The notes: a model not told the origin generated them from the letters alone. A stretch of 64,000 bases of DNA from Belliella calami (GCF_022549695.1 NZ_JAKZGS010000002.1:144484-208483); one strand, 5' to 3'; positions 8,841 to 18,432 are shown, numbered from the stretch's first letter. Numbers and translations: made by a program.

Positions 8841-9554
8841 ATGGATTTCACAGGCGAACCGATCATAAAAGTACAAGATGCAGGAATCTTTCAAGGATTA
8901 GATGCAGTATTGCACAATGTAGATTTCAGCATTGAAAAAAATGAATTTGTGTTTCTCATCGGAAGGACAGGAAGTGGAAAAAGCTCCTTGCTCAAAACCC
9001 TCTATGCCGACCTACCACTTAGGATGGGAGAAGCAGAAATAGTCGGATTCAACCTAAATAAAATAAAAAATAAAGACGTCCCTTTTCTAAGAAGAAAATT
9101 GGGAATTGTTTTTCAGGACTTTCAATTATTCCCCGACAGATCAGTAGCTGAAAATATTTTTTTTGTGATGAAGGCTACAGGATGGAAAGACAAAAGCAAG
9201 ATGAAAAGCAGGATGGCTGAAGTCCTTATGCAAGTAAATCTTGGTGATGCTGCCACCAAAATGCCCCATCAATTATCCGGAGGAGAACAACAAAGAGTAG
9301 TGATCGCTAGAGCCTTAATCAACGAACCCGCAATACTACTCGCTGATGAACCTACTGGAAATCTAGATCCTGATGTAGCTGATGGTGTATTTAAACTTTT
9401 TCAGGAAATCAACAAACAGGGGACTGCAATCCTGATGGCTACACACAACCATGATTTACTAAGAAAATATCCATATAGAGTATTGAAATGTGAAAAGGGA
9501 TTGCTTTTGGATAGCAAGACTTCTGATATTTCTATCAACACTTCTTCATATTGA
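8841..9554 (+). CDS. ftsE: FtsE-like ABC ATPase
   Basis: ATPase partner of the membrane protein FtsX, which together activate septal cell-wall hydrolases in other bacteria. The 237-aa protein has Walker A GRTGSGKSS, Q-loop region GIVFQDFQLFPDRSVAEN, signature LSGGEQQR, Walker B ILLADEPTGNLD and H-loop MATHN. FtsE is the best match, while a LolD-type ATPase is the alternative. No ftsX lies beside it in this window, unlike the ftsEX operons of many bacteria. Transcription probably starts upstream of the 67-aa gene. Confidence 0.82.
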   Translation: MDFTGEPIIKVQDAGIFQGLDAVLHNVDFSIEKNEFVFLIGRTGSGKSSLLKTLYADLPLRMGEAEIVGFNLNKIKNKDVPFLRRKLGIVFQDFQLFPDRSVAENIFFVMKATGWKDKSKMKSRMAEVLMQVNLGDAATKMPHQLSGGEQQRVVIARALINEPAILLADEPTGNLDPDVADGVFKLFQEINKQGTAILMATHNHDLLRKYPYRVLKCEKGLLLDSKTSDISINTSSY

Positions 9555-9676
9555 TAATAGCGTGAGTTAAAAATAGGCTTAAATTTCTGCGTATAATTGA
9601 CAATTGAAAGTCGAAAGAAAATAAAAGTCTAATATCAAATCAAGTGACTATTAGGTAGAAGTGGATCAAAATATTT

Positions 9677-9823
9677 ACGGATATACGGAACTTTGCCACT
9701 AACTAAAAAAACCTGATTTAGCTTAGGTCCGATATTAATTCATATTAGATACTCGTAGATATTGAACATAAGCAAGCAATCAACCTTGGAAATAAAGCTA
9801 CTGGCAAAGAAGCGTATGTTCAT
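9677..9823 (+). mobile_element. Probable decayed MITE-like element, copy 4
   Basis: The right end GCTACTGGCAAAGAAGCGTA with TGTTCAT after it aligns to the right end of the copy at 5023-5174 (GCTACGTGCAAGAAAGCGGA, then TAGTCAT). The left end (ATATACGGAACTTTGCCAC) is a weaker match to the ATCCGCAA-TTGCAC end. Length is about 147 bp. AAAATATTTA occurs at 9668-9677 and again at 9826-9835, a 10-bp direct repeat offset by 1-3 nt from the aligned ends. The AT-rich flanks make this weaker than the other copies. The remainder of the gap 9555-10099 shows no gene. Confidence 0.45.
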
Positions 9824-10099
9824 ATAAAATATTTATGAAATTAGAAAAATGGTATCTTGTTTTTCTAAAATTTTGTTTGCTGATAACTTACATAAGTGTT
9901 AAAGAGTAGAATTAAAACAACACAGTATTTTTTTCTTTCTCACTTTGTTGAGATTAACTACAAAAGAATAATACAATAAAAGATATCAAAAATTTATTTT
10001 TTTCTCTTAAATTACTTGCCTTCAATCTATCATTTTGCGAAATCTACCTATTGGAAACAAAAAGCGATTGAGGCAGGTTAAATCAACAAATTAAAAGTT

Positions 10100-11548
10100 A
10101 TGAATTCACTTAAATACAAGTTTAGAATTTATTTTCTCCTATCCATTTTGGCAATTACGCTATTTTCTTGCAAAGAAGATGATGAAATCGAGCCTGATGA
10201 TGAAGAGGAAGTTATCGTATCTCCAAATGTTGCGATCAACAATTGGATTCAAGCTGTCATGAACGAGGTTTATTATTGGCTTGACGATATGAGATCCCCA
10301 ATAGCAGTAAGTTCTGAGCCATCAGATTATTTTGAATCCTTATTATTTGAACCAACTGATAGATTTTCGATAATTTACCCAAATTTTCAAGAACTAAGAA
10401 ATAGTCTATCTGGAGTTTCTACAGAAGCAGGATATGAATTTAGTTTAATTCGCGAAAGTCTCGACAATCAAAATGTCTTAGCTCCTGTTACTTATATAAA
10501 AAAGGGAAGTCCTGCTGATATCGAGGGTTTAAAAAGAGGAGATATTTTAACTCAAATCAATGGGACAACAATGACTTTAGGTAACTATCAATCATTACTG
10601 AGAAGTATTTCCTCAAATCACTCTGTAACCTTTAGAAGATTTGACGAAGGAAACAACACTTATGCCGCAGGACAATCAATTAATCTAACTACCACCTTAA
10701 TTGAAGAAAATCCAAATTTCTTAGATACAATATATACGGTTGACAATCAGAAAATCGGATATTTTATTTATAATTTCTTTTCCCCTGGTGTTGAAGATTC
10801 TGAAGGAGAAGTGGATACAAGATATGATCAAGAAATGGATGAAGTTTTTGCTAACTTTAAAGCTGAAGGGATTAACCATTTAATAGTTGATTTTAGGTAT
10901 AATGGTGGAGGCTTCGTTTCTAGTTCTGTCAATTTAGCTAGTTTGATTGCTCCGAACATAACCTCGACAAGTGTATTCTCCAAAACAAAATTTAACAGTT
11001 TTCTTTCAAGATTTTCTCAATTCCAAAATGTTCAAACAAATTTTAAAGTAAAAAGTCAAAACATTGGAAACTTACTTTCAGAAAATAAAATATTTGTCAT
11101 TACATCAACTAGAACTGCATCCGCAAGTGAACTAGTGATCAATTCACTGAGACCTTATATGGAGGTAGTTATAATCGGAGATGTCACTAATGGTAAAAAT
11201 GTTGGTTCAGTACTTTTTGAGGATGAAGATAACCCTGACAATAATTACGGATTGTTGCCTATCATCTCAAAAAGTTTTAATAGCCTAGATCAATCTGATT
11301 ATGGAAACGGCTTTAATCCAGACTTTAATATCAATGAGCTTGATTTCATTAACTTAATTGATCTTGGAAACCTCAATGAACCTTTATTAAAAGCTACTAT
11401 GGACAGGGTTTTGAATAGGCCACCTACAGGTAGAAGATCCAAAATAGAAAGAGAACACATTTCTTCCTCCTTGGACAGAAAAATCAGACAAGGGCTTTTA
11501 CTTGAAGATTCAAAATCAGTAAAAGAAGCTTTCGAAAAAATAAAATAA
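10100..11548 (+). CDS. S41 family peptidase lipoprotein with PDZ domain
   Basis: Predicted envelope serine protease of the C-terminal processing family. The N-terminus has a lipoprotein signal ending LAITLFSC (Cys about residue 24), then an acidic linker. A PDZ-like region spans about residues 125-205 and contains KKGSPADIEGLKRGDIL. The S41 domain follows: ITSTRTASASE places the nucleophile at Ser341, and Lys366 in GDVTNGKNVG is 25 residues later, the expected Ser-Lys spacing. At 482 aa it resembles the many Bacteroidota S41 lipoproteins of unknown substrate. It stands alone and ends at a strong terminator. Confidence 0.9.
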   Translation: MNSLKYKFRIYFLLSILAITLFSCKEDDEIEPDDEEEVIVSPNVAINNWIQAVMNEVYYWLDDMRSPIAVSSEPSDYFESLLFEPTDRFSIIYPNFQELRNSLSGVSTEAGYEFSLIRESLDNQNVLAPVTYIKKGSPADIEGLKRGDILTQINGTTMTLGNYQSLLRSISSNHSVTFRRFDEGNNTYAAGQSINLTTTLIEENPNFLDTIYTVDNQKIGYFIYNFFSPGVEDSEGEVDTRYDQEMDEVFANFKAEGINHLIVDFRYNGGGFVSSSVNLASLIAPNITSTSVFSKTKFNSFLSRFSQFQNVQTNFKVKSQNIGNLLSENKIFVITSTRTASASELVINSLRPYMEVVIIGDVTNGKNVGSVLFEDEDNPDNNYGLLPIISKSFNSLDQSDYGNGFNPDFNINELDFINLIDLGNLNEPLLKATMDRVLNRPPTGRRSKIEREHISSSLDRKIRQGLLLEDSKSVKEAFEKIK

Positions 11549-11580
11549 AACAAAAAATACCGAATTAAATTTAATTTTCT

Positions 11581-11620
11581 AAAACCCGATATTGTCAAAA
11601 ACGATATCGGGTTTTCCTTT
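11581..11620 (+). terminator. Rho-independent terminator after the S41 peptidase
   Basis: AAAACCCGATAT (11581-11592) pairs perfectly with ATATCGGGTTTT (11604-11615) and is followed by CCTTTTATTT. It lies 33 bp after the stop. Confidence 0.9.
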
Positions 11621-11670
11621 TATTTATCAGCCTATAATCGTATTATCGCTAATTAAAACCGAAATTACCC

Positions 11671-12120
11671 ATGGATTATAAGATAAGAGATTGCGAAGAA
11701 AAAGACCTAGAAGACTTGGTAAAATTGTGTGCTGCACATGCAGAATATGAAAAAGGAGAGTTTGAACCCACAGGCAAAGTAGAAGCACTCAAAGCTGGGA
11801 TATTTGGAGATCCCAAAAGACTAAACTGCTGGGTGGTGGAATTTGATGGAAAAGTAGAAGGATTCGCTACTTATACTTTTGATTACTCTACTTGGGATGC
11901 TGCTTCATTTTTGTATATGGATTGCCTCTACCTGAATGAAAACATCAGAAGCAAAGGAATCGGCACTGAGATCATGAAGAGAATTCAAGCTGTTGCAAAA
12001 GAAAAAAACTGCGTCAATATCCAATGGCAAACACCTGAGTTCAATGCATTGGCCATCAAGTTTTATGTCGGGTTAGGAAGTACCGGAAAGCAAAAAATGC
12101 GTTTTTTTATGAAGCCTTGA
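11671..12120 (+). CDS. GNAT family N-acetyltransferase
   Basis: Transfers an acetyl group from acetyl-CoA to an unknown amine. The 149-aa protein is a single GNAT domain with the acetyl-CoA pyrophosphate loop NENIRSKGIGTEIMK (Q/RxxGxG/A type) preceded by the strand FLYMDCLYL. The C-terminal NALAIKFYVGLG corresponds to motif B. Diamine acetyltransferase-like proteins have this size, but the substrate cannot be assigned. The last 14 bp overlap the convergent glycerate kinase gene. Confidence 0.88.
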   Translation: MDYKIRDCEEKDLEDLVKLCAAHAEYEKGEFEPTGKVEALKAGIFGDPKRLNCWVVEFDGKVEGFATYTFDYSTWDAASFLYMDCLYLNENIRSKGIGTEIMKRIQAVAKEKNCVNIQWQTPEFNALAIKFYVGLGSTGKQKMRFFMKP

Positions 12121-13216
12121 TCGATTTGCAAAGATCAATCGTGATTTGCTTTAAGTTAAGCTCAGCAGTATTTCTGAAATCGGGTTTTGAGAAATCCAAA
12201 TCAGGTAATGACATCACCAAATCAAAGCCATCTTTTCCACCTTCTTCACCAGAGGTGATTAGGATGGTTTTCTTTTGATGTTTTTTTGCAATCTGCAACA
12301 ACTCATAACTCCCCTTCCCTCCTGCTGATTGACTATCATATCTCCCCTCACCAGTAATTACCAAATCTGCAGTTGCTACCTTTTTTTCTATTTCTACTTT
12401 TTCAAAAAACCATTTTGAACCCATTTCAATAGTCAAATCAAAGAAATGTGCCAAACCAAGAGCAACTCCTCCTGCAGCCCCAAACCCATGCAAATCATTG
12501 ATTTTCTTGGAACTTTTCTCTCCAAATATTCTAATCAAATTTTCGCAATAGGTCAAATAAGCAGCATGCTGATCCGATTTCAGCCCTTTTTGTAAACCAA
12601 AAACAGGAATAGCTCCAAACTCGCCAAAAAACTTATTGTCAACATCACAAAGAATAGTGAATTTCAAATCTCTTTTTATAATTGGCGCTTGGATATATTT
12701 GATTTTCGAAAGTAGATTGTCAGAAAACATACTCAATTCCCTGCCTTTTTCATCCAAAAAAAGAAATCCTAAAGCCCTCAAAATCCCAATCCCCAAATCA
12801 ATGCTTGCACTTCCTCCCAATCCCAAGATGATATTTCTAGCTCCATTTGATACAGCATCTTTGATCAATTCACCTGTTCCATAAGAATTGGCTATCCAAG
12901 GATTGATTTCTTCTGATTTCAGAAATTTGATACCTGACACTGTAGAGATGTCCAAGTAAGCTTTTGCATGCACAGTATCCAAAAAGTAATAACCCAACCG
13001 CGGTCTTCCTATAGCATCCAAAGCGAAAAGCTCTTTCTGCTCCAATTTCAAAGCATTTCCCAACAAAAAACATGTCCCATCACCACCATCGGCAATGGGA
13101 CATAGTTCAATGTTAAAATCTTTGTCACAATCCTTCAAAGTCTCTCCTATGATAGCGGCTGCAATATCTGCTTCCATCGTACCTTTGAAAGCATTCGGTG
13201 AGATTAAAATTTTCAT
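12107..13216 (-). CDS. Glycerate kinase (GlxK/GarK family)
   Basis: Phosphorylates D-glycerate with ATP to a phosphoglycerate, feeding glycolysis; cytoplasmic. The 369-aa length and motifs fit family PF02595: start MKILISPNAFKGTMEA, PIADGGDGT, the glycine-rich GLGGSASIDLGIGIL and DLVITGEGRYDSQSAGGKG. The ATG is 1 bp after the stop of the symporter gene, so both are one operon with the symporter first. The 3' end overlaps the convergent acetyltransferase gene by 14 bp. Confidence 0.92.
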   Translation of the reverse strand: MKILISPNAFKGTMEADIAAAIIGETLKDCDKDFNIELCPIADGGDGTCFLLGNALKLEQKELFALDAIGRPRLGYYFLDTVHAKAYLDISTVSGIKFLKSEEINPWIANSYGTGELIKDAVSNGARNIILGLGGSASIDLGIGILRALGFLFLDEKGRELSMFSDNLLSKIKYIQAPIIKRDLKFTILCDVDNKFFGEFGAIPVFGLQKGLKSDQHAAYLTYCENLIRIFGEKSSKKINDLHGFGAAGGVALGLAHFFDLTIEMGSKWFFEKVEIEKKVATADLVITGEGRYDSQSAGGKGSYELLQIAKKHQKKTILITSGEEGGKDGFDLVMSLPDLDFSKPDFRNTAELNLKQITIDLCKSIKAS

Positions 13217-13217
13217 G

Positions 13218-14576
13218 TCAATACTTTTTCTCAGCTTTCATTCTTTTGAAATAATCCTTGGAAGCAGCTTTTACTTTTGGAGCCAAATAGATCGTAGATA
13301 TCATCGTCGGAATTGCCATTACAGCATACATCCCATCGATAAAACTAACGACCACTTCCAGTGAAGCCACAGCTCCAGCTACGATGGTAACGAGGTAAAA
13401 GTAATTATAGTAATTGGCTTTTTTGGGACCAAAAAGATAATTGAAACACTTATGTCCATAGTAAGAATAAGTAAACATCGTAGAAAGCGCAAACACCAAA
13501 ACTGCTAACATCAATAGGTACTTTCCGAAACCAGGAAGTGCCATTTCAAATGCCGATAAAGTTAATTTTACACCATCATTTTCTGTACTTTCCCATACAC
13601 CTGTCAATAAAATAACTAAAGCTGTCAACGTACATACCACAATTGTATCGATAAATGGTCCAAGCATAGCGATCAAACCTTCTCTTACCGGTTCATTATT
13701 TTTGGAGGCGCCATGCACCATAGGAGCTGTGCCAATGCCAGCTTCGTTGGAAAATGCAGCTCTCCTTGCCCCGATTACTATCACGGCACCTACTGCACCA
13801 CCCATCACTGCATTTCCTGTAAAGGCATCTACAACGATAAGTTTCAACATTTCAGGTACATCACCTATATATTGGATCATAATGATGATCACAGTGATGA
13901 AATACAATCCAACCATAAATGGCACAAGCTTCGAAGCTACCATTGCTATTCTTTTGATTCCTCCAAGAATAACGACAGCTACAATCAACATCATTGATAT
14001 TCCCAAGATCCATTTGGTAGTGTCACCACTATCCAAATTGTTAGGTTGTAAAAGGACTGTTCTGAGTACTGCAGTCAATTGGTTTGCCTGAAAAATAGCC
14101 AACAATCCCAAAACCCCAGCTACTGAAAATAAAATAGACAAAGGCTTCCATTTTTTTCCCATTCCTTCTTCGATGACATACATGGGGCCACCTTGAACTT
14201 CTCCACTTGCATCTTTACTTCTGAACATAATGGCAAGTGTACAGGAAAAATATTTTGTGGCCATCCCAACAAATGCAGACATCCACATCCAGAATATTGC
14301 ACCAGGGCCACCCATATTGATCGCAATTGCCACCCCGCTGATATTTCCCAATCCCACCGTAGCCGCAATGGCAGCAGAAAGAGCTTGCGTAGAACTTATC
14401 TGCCCCGGCATATTTTGGTCGTCAAATTTGCCGCTAACCAACTTGATTGCGTGCCCTAAATGTCTGAAAGGCAGAAATCCAGAGTATAAAAATAAAAGTA
14501 AGCCACCCCCCATCAAAAGGACAAGCATAGGTGTGTCCCAAATCCAATTACTAAAATCTATTATAAACTGTCCCAT
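13218..14576 (-). CDS. Alanine/glycine:cation symporter (AGCS family)
   Basis: Sodium-coupled amino acid uptake across the inner membrane. The 452-aa protein has about 10-11 hydrophobic segments and the family signatures TQALSAAIAATVGLGNISGV and RRAAFSNEAGIGTAPMVHG. It begins MGQFIIDFSNWIWDTP. It is the first gene of an operon with glycerate kinase; combining import of alanine, glycine or serine-like amino acids with glycerate metabolism is plausible but inferred from adjacency only. Confidence 0.93.
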   Translation of the reverse strand: MGQFIIDFSNWIWDTPMLVLLMGGGLLLFLYSGFLPFRHLGHAIKLVSGKFDDQNMPGQISSTQALSAAIAATVGLGNISGVAIAINMGGPGAIFWMWMSAFVGMATKYFSCTLAIMFRSKDASGEVQGGPMYVIEEGMGKKWKPLSILFSVAGVLGLLAIFQANQLTAVLRTVLLQPNNLDSGDTTKWILGISMMLIVAVVILGGIKRIAMVASKLVPFMVGLYFITVIIIMIQYIGDVPEMLKLIVVDAFTGNAVMGGAVGAVIVIGARRAAFSNEAGIGTAPMVHGASKNNEPVREGLIAMLGPFIDTIVVCTLTALVILLTGVWESTENDGVKLTLSAFEMALPGFGKYLLMLAVLVFALSTMFTYSYYGHKCFNYLFGPKKANYYNYFYLVTIVAGAVASLEVVVSFIDGMYAVMAIPTMISTIYLAPKVKAASKDYFKRMKAEKKY

Positions 14577-14885
14577 TATTCAAATGTAAATGAAATAGCA
14601 TATTAAGTGCATTTTTTTGATTTTGCAAAATAAAAGTTTTCAACTGCTGCTCATAAACCAACAATAAGACGCTTAAGAGATCCGAAATTTCACCTTGGAT
14701 AAATTTATGTTTCGTAAAATACACAACAGGATTTATTGCGGTACTATAAAAATCAACCCATTCATCAATTTTTTTCAAAAAGATGATAAAAATAATGAAG
14801 AAATTTTCAAATCGAGCTCATATTTTAATATCTTGAAATTCAATTTACATCTAGTATCAATTTCACAATTCCCCAAATAAATCTA
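14577..14885. other. Intergenic region (309 bp), no feature seen
   Basis: AT-rich spacer between divergent genes for the symporter and the Tat-exported oxidoreductase. It must contain promoters for both, but I see no clear -33/-7 pair, repeat or RNA structure. A minus-strand open frame at 14551-14778 is not convincing. Confidence 0.5.
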
Positions 14886-16349
14886 ATGAAAAAAGATAAA
14901 GCAACTCCCGAAAACAATTCAAGGAGAAATTTCATCAAAGCATCGGCGACTGCACTAGCAGGATTTTATTTTGTACCTCGACATGTACTTGGAGGACCTG
15001 GTTTTATAGCACCCTCAGATAGGTTAAGAGTAGCAGGCATAGGAGTTGGAGGAATGGGAGGAGGAGATGTCAGAGGAGTTTTCAACAGTGGAAAAGTTGA
15101 TTTTGTGTCTCTATGTGATGTGGATGACACACGAGCAAAGCAAAGTGTAGAAGCGCATCCTAAAGCCAAATATTATAGAGATTATAGAGAAATGCTCGAA
15201 AAAGAGCATAAAAACATAGATGCAATTACCATTTCTACACCAGATCACATGCATGCCATCCAGGCAATGGCAGCGATGCAACTTGGCAAGCATGTCTATG
15301 TCCAAAAGCCGCTTTCACACGATATATATGAAGCTCGCATGCTTACAGAAGCTGCTGACAAATATAAAGTAGTAACCCAAATGGGAAATCAAGGTTCTTC
15401 TGGAGAAGGAGTTCGAAAAATGGTAGAGTGGTATAATGCAGGACTTATCGGAGAAGCGACGAGAGTTTATTGTTGGACAGATAGACCCGTTTGGCCACAA
15501 GGGATTCCCTGGTCAGGTGAAAAAGCAACACCACCAGCAGATCTAGATTGGGACTTATGGTTGGGGACTGCGCCACAAAAGGATTATGTAGCTAATCTTA
15601 TCCCATTCAATTGGAGAGGATGGTGGGATTACGGAACAGGAGCTTTGGGCGATATGGCCTGTCATATCATGGAACCACCATTTAGAGTCTTGGGATTGGG
15701 CTATCCTGAGTCAGCGGAATGTAGTGTCGGGTCTGTGTATGTGGGTGAATTCCAACGTGGATATTTCCCTGAAAGCTGCCCCCCTTCTTCCCATATCACA
15801 TTGAAATTCAAAAGAGAAGGGAAAGAAGATTTGGCTTTTCATTGGATGGACGGAGGAATCCAACCAGCAAGACCGGAGGAATTAGGACCAAATGAAATGA
15901 TGGGTGATGGAGGTAATGGTGTAATCATAGAGGGAACCAAAGGGAAAATGATGTGTGGAACATACGGTAGAGATCCAAAATTACTTCCAACAGCAAAAAC
16001 CAGCGAAATAAACGTACCTGAAACATTGTACAGAGTTCCAGGAGGAGATTCCGGGCATTATAATAACTGGGTAGATGCTTGTATAGGTGGATATGGAAGC
16101 AAGGAATATGATCAATTGAGTTCTCCTTTCTCTGTAGCAGGACCATTGACAGAATCTGTGCTTATGGGTAACCTTGCTATTAGAAGCTATGACTATAGAA
16201 CTCCCAGAGAAAATGGTAATGGATTCGATTATCCAGGTAGAGGCATCAAGCTCGTATGGGATGGACCAAACATGAAAGTAACCAATTTTGAAGCAGCCAA
16301 TCAGTTTGTAAAAAGAGAATACAGAAAAGGTTGGGAATTAGGAGTATGA
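14886..16349 (+). CDS. Gfo/Idh/MocA family oxidoreductase, Tat-exported
   Basis: NAD(P)-dependent oxidoreductase of the glucose-fructose oxidoreductase type, exported folded. The N-terminus carries a twin-arginine signal, NSRRNFIKASATALAGF. The Rossmann region follows with GIGVGGMGGGDVRG, then the family motif YVQKPLSHD (EKP equivalent with Gln instead of Glu). A C-terminal Gfo_Idh_MocA_C part includes WDLWLGTAPQKDY and HWMDGGIQPARPEELGP, typical of Bacteroidota and Planctomycetes exported dehydrogenases. Length 487 aa fits that group. Substrate is probably a sugar or inositol derivative but cannot be deduced. Confidence 0.9.
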   Translation: MKKDKATPENNSRRNFIKASATALAGFYFVPRHVLGGPGFIAPSDRLRVAGIGVGGMGGGDVRGVFNSGKVDFVSLCDVDDTRAKQSVEAHPKAKYYRDYREMLEKEHKNIDAITISTPDHMHAIQAMAAMQLGKHVYVQKPLSHDIYEARMLTEAADKYKVVTQMGNQGSSGEGVRKMVEWYNAGLIGEATRVYCWTDRPVWPQGIPWSGEKATPPADLDWDLWLGTAPQKDYVANLIPFNWRGWWDYGTGALGDMACHIMEPPFRVLGLGYPESAECSVGSVYVGEFQRGYFPESCPPSSHITLKFKREGKEDLAFHWMDGGIQPARPEELGPNEMMGDGGNGVIIEGTKGKMMCGTYGRDPKLLPTAKTSEINVPETLYRVPGGDSGHYNNWVDACIGGYGSKEYDQLSSPFSVAGPLTESVLMGNLAIRSYDYRTPRENGNGFDYPGRGIKLVWDGPNMKVTNFEAANQFVKREYRKGWELGV

Positions 16350-16378
16350 TCAAGTGATTTAAATTAAAACCAATTGTT

Positions 16379-16411
16379 AAAGGAGCGGAAAAATCACCGC
16401 TCCTTTTCTAT
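16379..16411 (+). terminator. Rho-independent terminator after the Tat-exported oxidoreductase
   Basis: AAGGAGCGG (about 16380-16388) pairs with CCGCTCCTT (16397-16405), followed by TTCTATTTT. It lies about 30 bp after the stop at 16349. Confidence 0.85.
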
Positions 16412-16481
16412 TTTAAATGAATCAAATTCTTAGTAGATTTAGATTCATAATATTGCAAATTCACAAACCAAATCTCCTATT

Positions 16482-18347
16482 ATGCTCAACTATATACTTT
16501 TATCATTTGCCCTCGTGACAAACTTGTTCGCAAACCCAACAGAAAAATCAATCAAATCTGAGATCAAAGAAGTAACAGTCTTTCAAAATAGCGCTCAGAT
16601 CAATGAGAAAAGTAGCATTAGTATCGGTGCAGGAGAGACAATTTTGACAATCAAAGGAAAGTCACCATACATCGATAGCAAAAGTATTCAGGTAAAAGGT
16701 TTTGGTGATTTCACTATTCTTTCAGTCAATGTACAATCTAACTATTTGGAAGAAAAAATCAGCAACTCGCTAGATAGCCTTCAGTCAATCCTCGATGACG
16801 AGAAGATTACCCTTCAAAAACTAGATGCTCAAGCAGAGGTGTTGCAGGAAAAAATGGCTGTTTTGAACACCAATAAAAATCTTGGAGGTCAAAATAACGG
16901 CTTGAGCATGATTCAGCTAAAACAAGCACTGGACTTTTACGAAAAAGAAATTTCTTCAATTAAAAACGATGAAATCCTAAACAGACAAAAATCGAATCAA
17001 TCCAAAGAGAAAATCCAGAGGCTGGAAATGCAGCTAAACGAAAGTAGCAATAAACCTATCGTGCCTGTCAATGATATCATTATCAAAGTGAGTGCCGACA
17101 AACAAGTATCTGGTGAGTTGGCAATCTCGTATCTAGTAAATAATGCAGGATGGTTTCCGAAATATGATGTCAGGGCCAAAGATATTTCCAAACCACTAGA
17201 TTTGAGATACAAAGCTGAAGTATGGCAAAATACAGGAAATGATTGGAACAATGTAAAACTCAAATTTTCCAATGCAACACCACAAAAAAGTGGCGTAATT
17301 CCTGATTTGAAAAAATGGGATCTCACTTATGCAAGACTTACTGTATTTGATCAAAATAACTACAGGAATATAGGTTCTGTAAATGGCATCATTACAGACA
17401 GCAACGGTCAGGCAATCCCAGGAGCAAATATCACAGTCAAGGGTTCATCAATAGGCACTACTTCAGATCTAAATGGCCGATATAGTCTGACCTTACCATC
17501 TTCAGCTCAAAGATTGATATATTCATTTATTGGTTACAGAAGTAAAGAATTTGCAATTTCAGGTGATTTGATGAATGTAATCTTAGAAGAGGACATGCAA
17601 GTCCTAAACGAGGCGGTGATAACAGGGTATGGAGGATTAGAAGGAAGAGCTCCTAGATTGAGTGTCAGAAATTCAAATGCTTCTAAATCAAATTTGGTTG
17701 AATCATTTGATTTAGAAACAACTACTATCGAAAACCAAACTACCGTTGAGATCGCTGTTGACAAACCTTATACCATAACATCCAATGGAGATAAGCTTTT
17801 GGTTGATTTGAAAAAGTATGAAGTTGATGCTGTTTATGAATATTTTGCTATACCAAAAAAGGAAAAAGATGCATTTCTAGTAGCCAAATTAGTAGATTGG
17901 GAGAAATACAATCTCCTGCAGGGTGAGGCTAATCTATACTTTGAAGACACTTATATAGGAAGAACTATTTTGGAAGCAGAAAGTCTGAATGATACCTTAT
18001 CTATTTCTCTAGGTCGGGACAGAAGCATTGTTATCGAAAGAGAAAAGATCGATCAAAGTTCAACAAAGCGACTAATTGGTTCAAATTACACCGAAACGAG
18101 AGCCTATAAAATAACAGTGAAAAACAATAAATCCTCCAATATCAATTTGAAGATCTTAGATCAATATCCCATATCTATTGTGAATGACATTTCTGTAAAC
18201 TTACTCAAATCATCTAACGGCAATGTAAATAAGGAAACAGGAATAATCGACTGGGAACTTAAATTGAGTGCTGGTGAGCAAAAAGTATTGGAGTTAGAAT
18301 ATGAAGTCAAATATCCAAAGAGAGAAAAAGTGATTTTGGACAGGTGA
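16482..18347 (+). CDS. DUF4139/MuiA-like protein with inserted CarboxypepD_reg module
   Basis: Secreted protein of the 'mucoidy inhibitor A' group (DUF4140 N-terminal, DUF4139 C-terminal); molecular function unknown. A signal peptide covers about residues 1-18. An N-terminal DUF4140-like part (IKEVTVFQNSAQI) is followed by a coiled coil at about 85-190 and the start of DUF4139 (SYLVNNAGWFPKYDVRA). At about 297-375 the domain is interrupted by a CarboxypepD_reg-like module (VNGIITDSNGQAIPGANITV, DLNGRYSL) and the receptor-like tail AVITGYGGLEGRAPR at about 378-392. DUF4139 then resumes and ends in VLELEYEVKYPKREK. The graft resembles the N-terminus of SusC-type TonB receptors. Confidence 0.85.
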   Translation: MLNYILLSFALVTNLFANPTEKSIKSEIKEVTVFQNSAQINEKSSISIGAGETILTIKGKSPYIDSKSIQVKGFGDFTILSVNVQSNYLEEKISNSLDSLQSILDDEKITLQKLDAQAEVLQEKMAVLNTNKNLGGQNNGLSMIQLKQALDFYEKEISSIKNDEILNRQKSNQSKEKIQRLEMQLNESSNKPIVPVNDIIIKVSADKQVSGELAISYLVNNAGWFPKYDVRAKDISKPLDLRYKAEVWQNTGNDWNNVKLKFSNATPQKSGVIPDLKKWDLTYARLTVFDQNNYRNIGSVNGIITDSNGQAIPGANITVKGSSIGTTSDLNGRYSLTLPSSAQRLIYSFIGYRSKEFAISGDLMNVILEEDMQVLNEAVITGYGGLEGRAPRLSVRNSNASKSNLVESFDLETTTIENQTTVEIAVDKPYTITSNGDKLLVDLKKYEVDAVYEYFAIPKKEKDAFLVAKLVDWEKYNLLQGEANLYFEDTYIGRTILEAESLNDTLSISLGRDRSIVIEREKIDQSSTKRLIGSNYTETRAYKITVKNNKSSNINLKILDQYPISIVNDISVNLLKSSNGNVNKETGIIDWELKLSAGEQKVLELEYEVKYPKREKVILDR

Positions 18348-18372
18348 TCGAACTATTCTCTTATCATAAATT

Positions 18373-18419
18373 AAATATTCAAATGGGGTAAAATACTATA
18401 CTATCCCATTTGAATATTT
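18373..18419. terminator. Bidirectional terminator between convergent genes
   Basis: AAATATTCAAATGGG (18373-18387) and CCCATTTGAATATTT (18405-18419) are a perfect 15-bp inverted repeat between the convergent stops at 18347 and 18433. Stem bases at both edges are A/T-rich, so it can terminate in both directions. Confidence 0.85.
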
Positions 18420-18432
18420 CACGAAATAAAAC

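Noticed and set aside
14551..14778. 75-aa minus-strand frame upstream of the symporter
   Set aside because: It overlaps the symporter start in another frame, has no recognisable features and an AT-rich random-looking composition.
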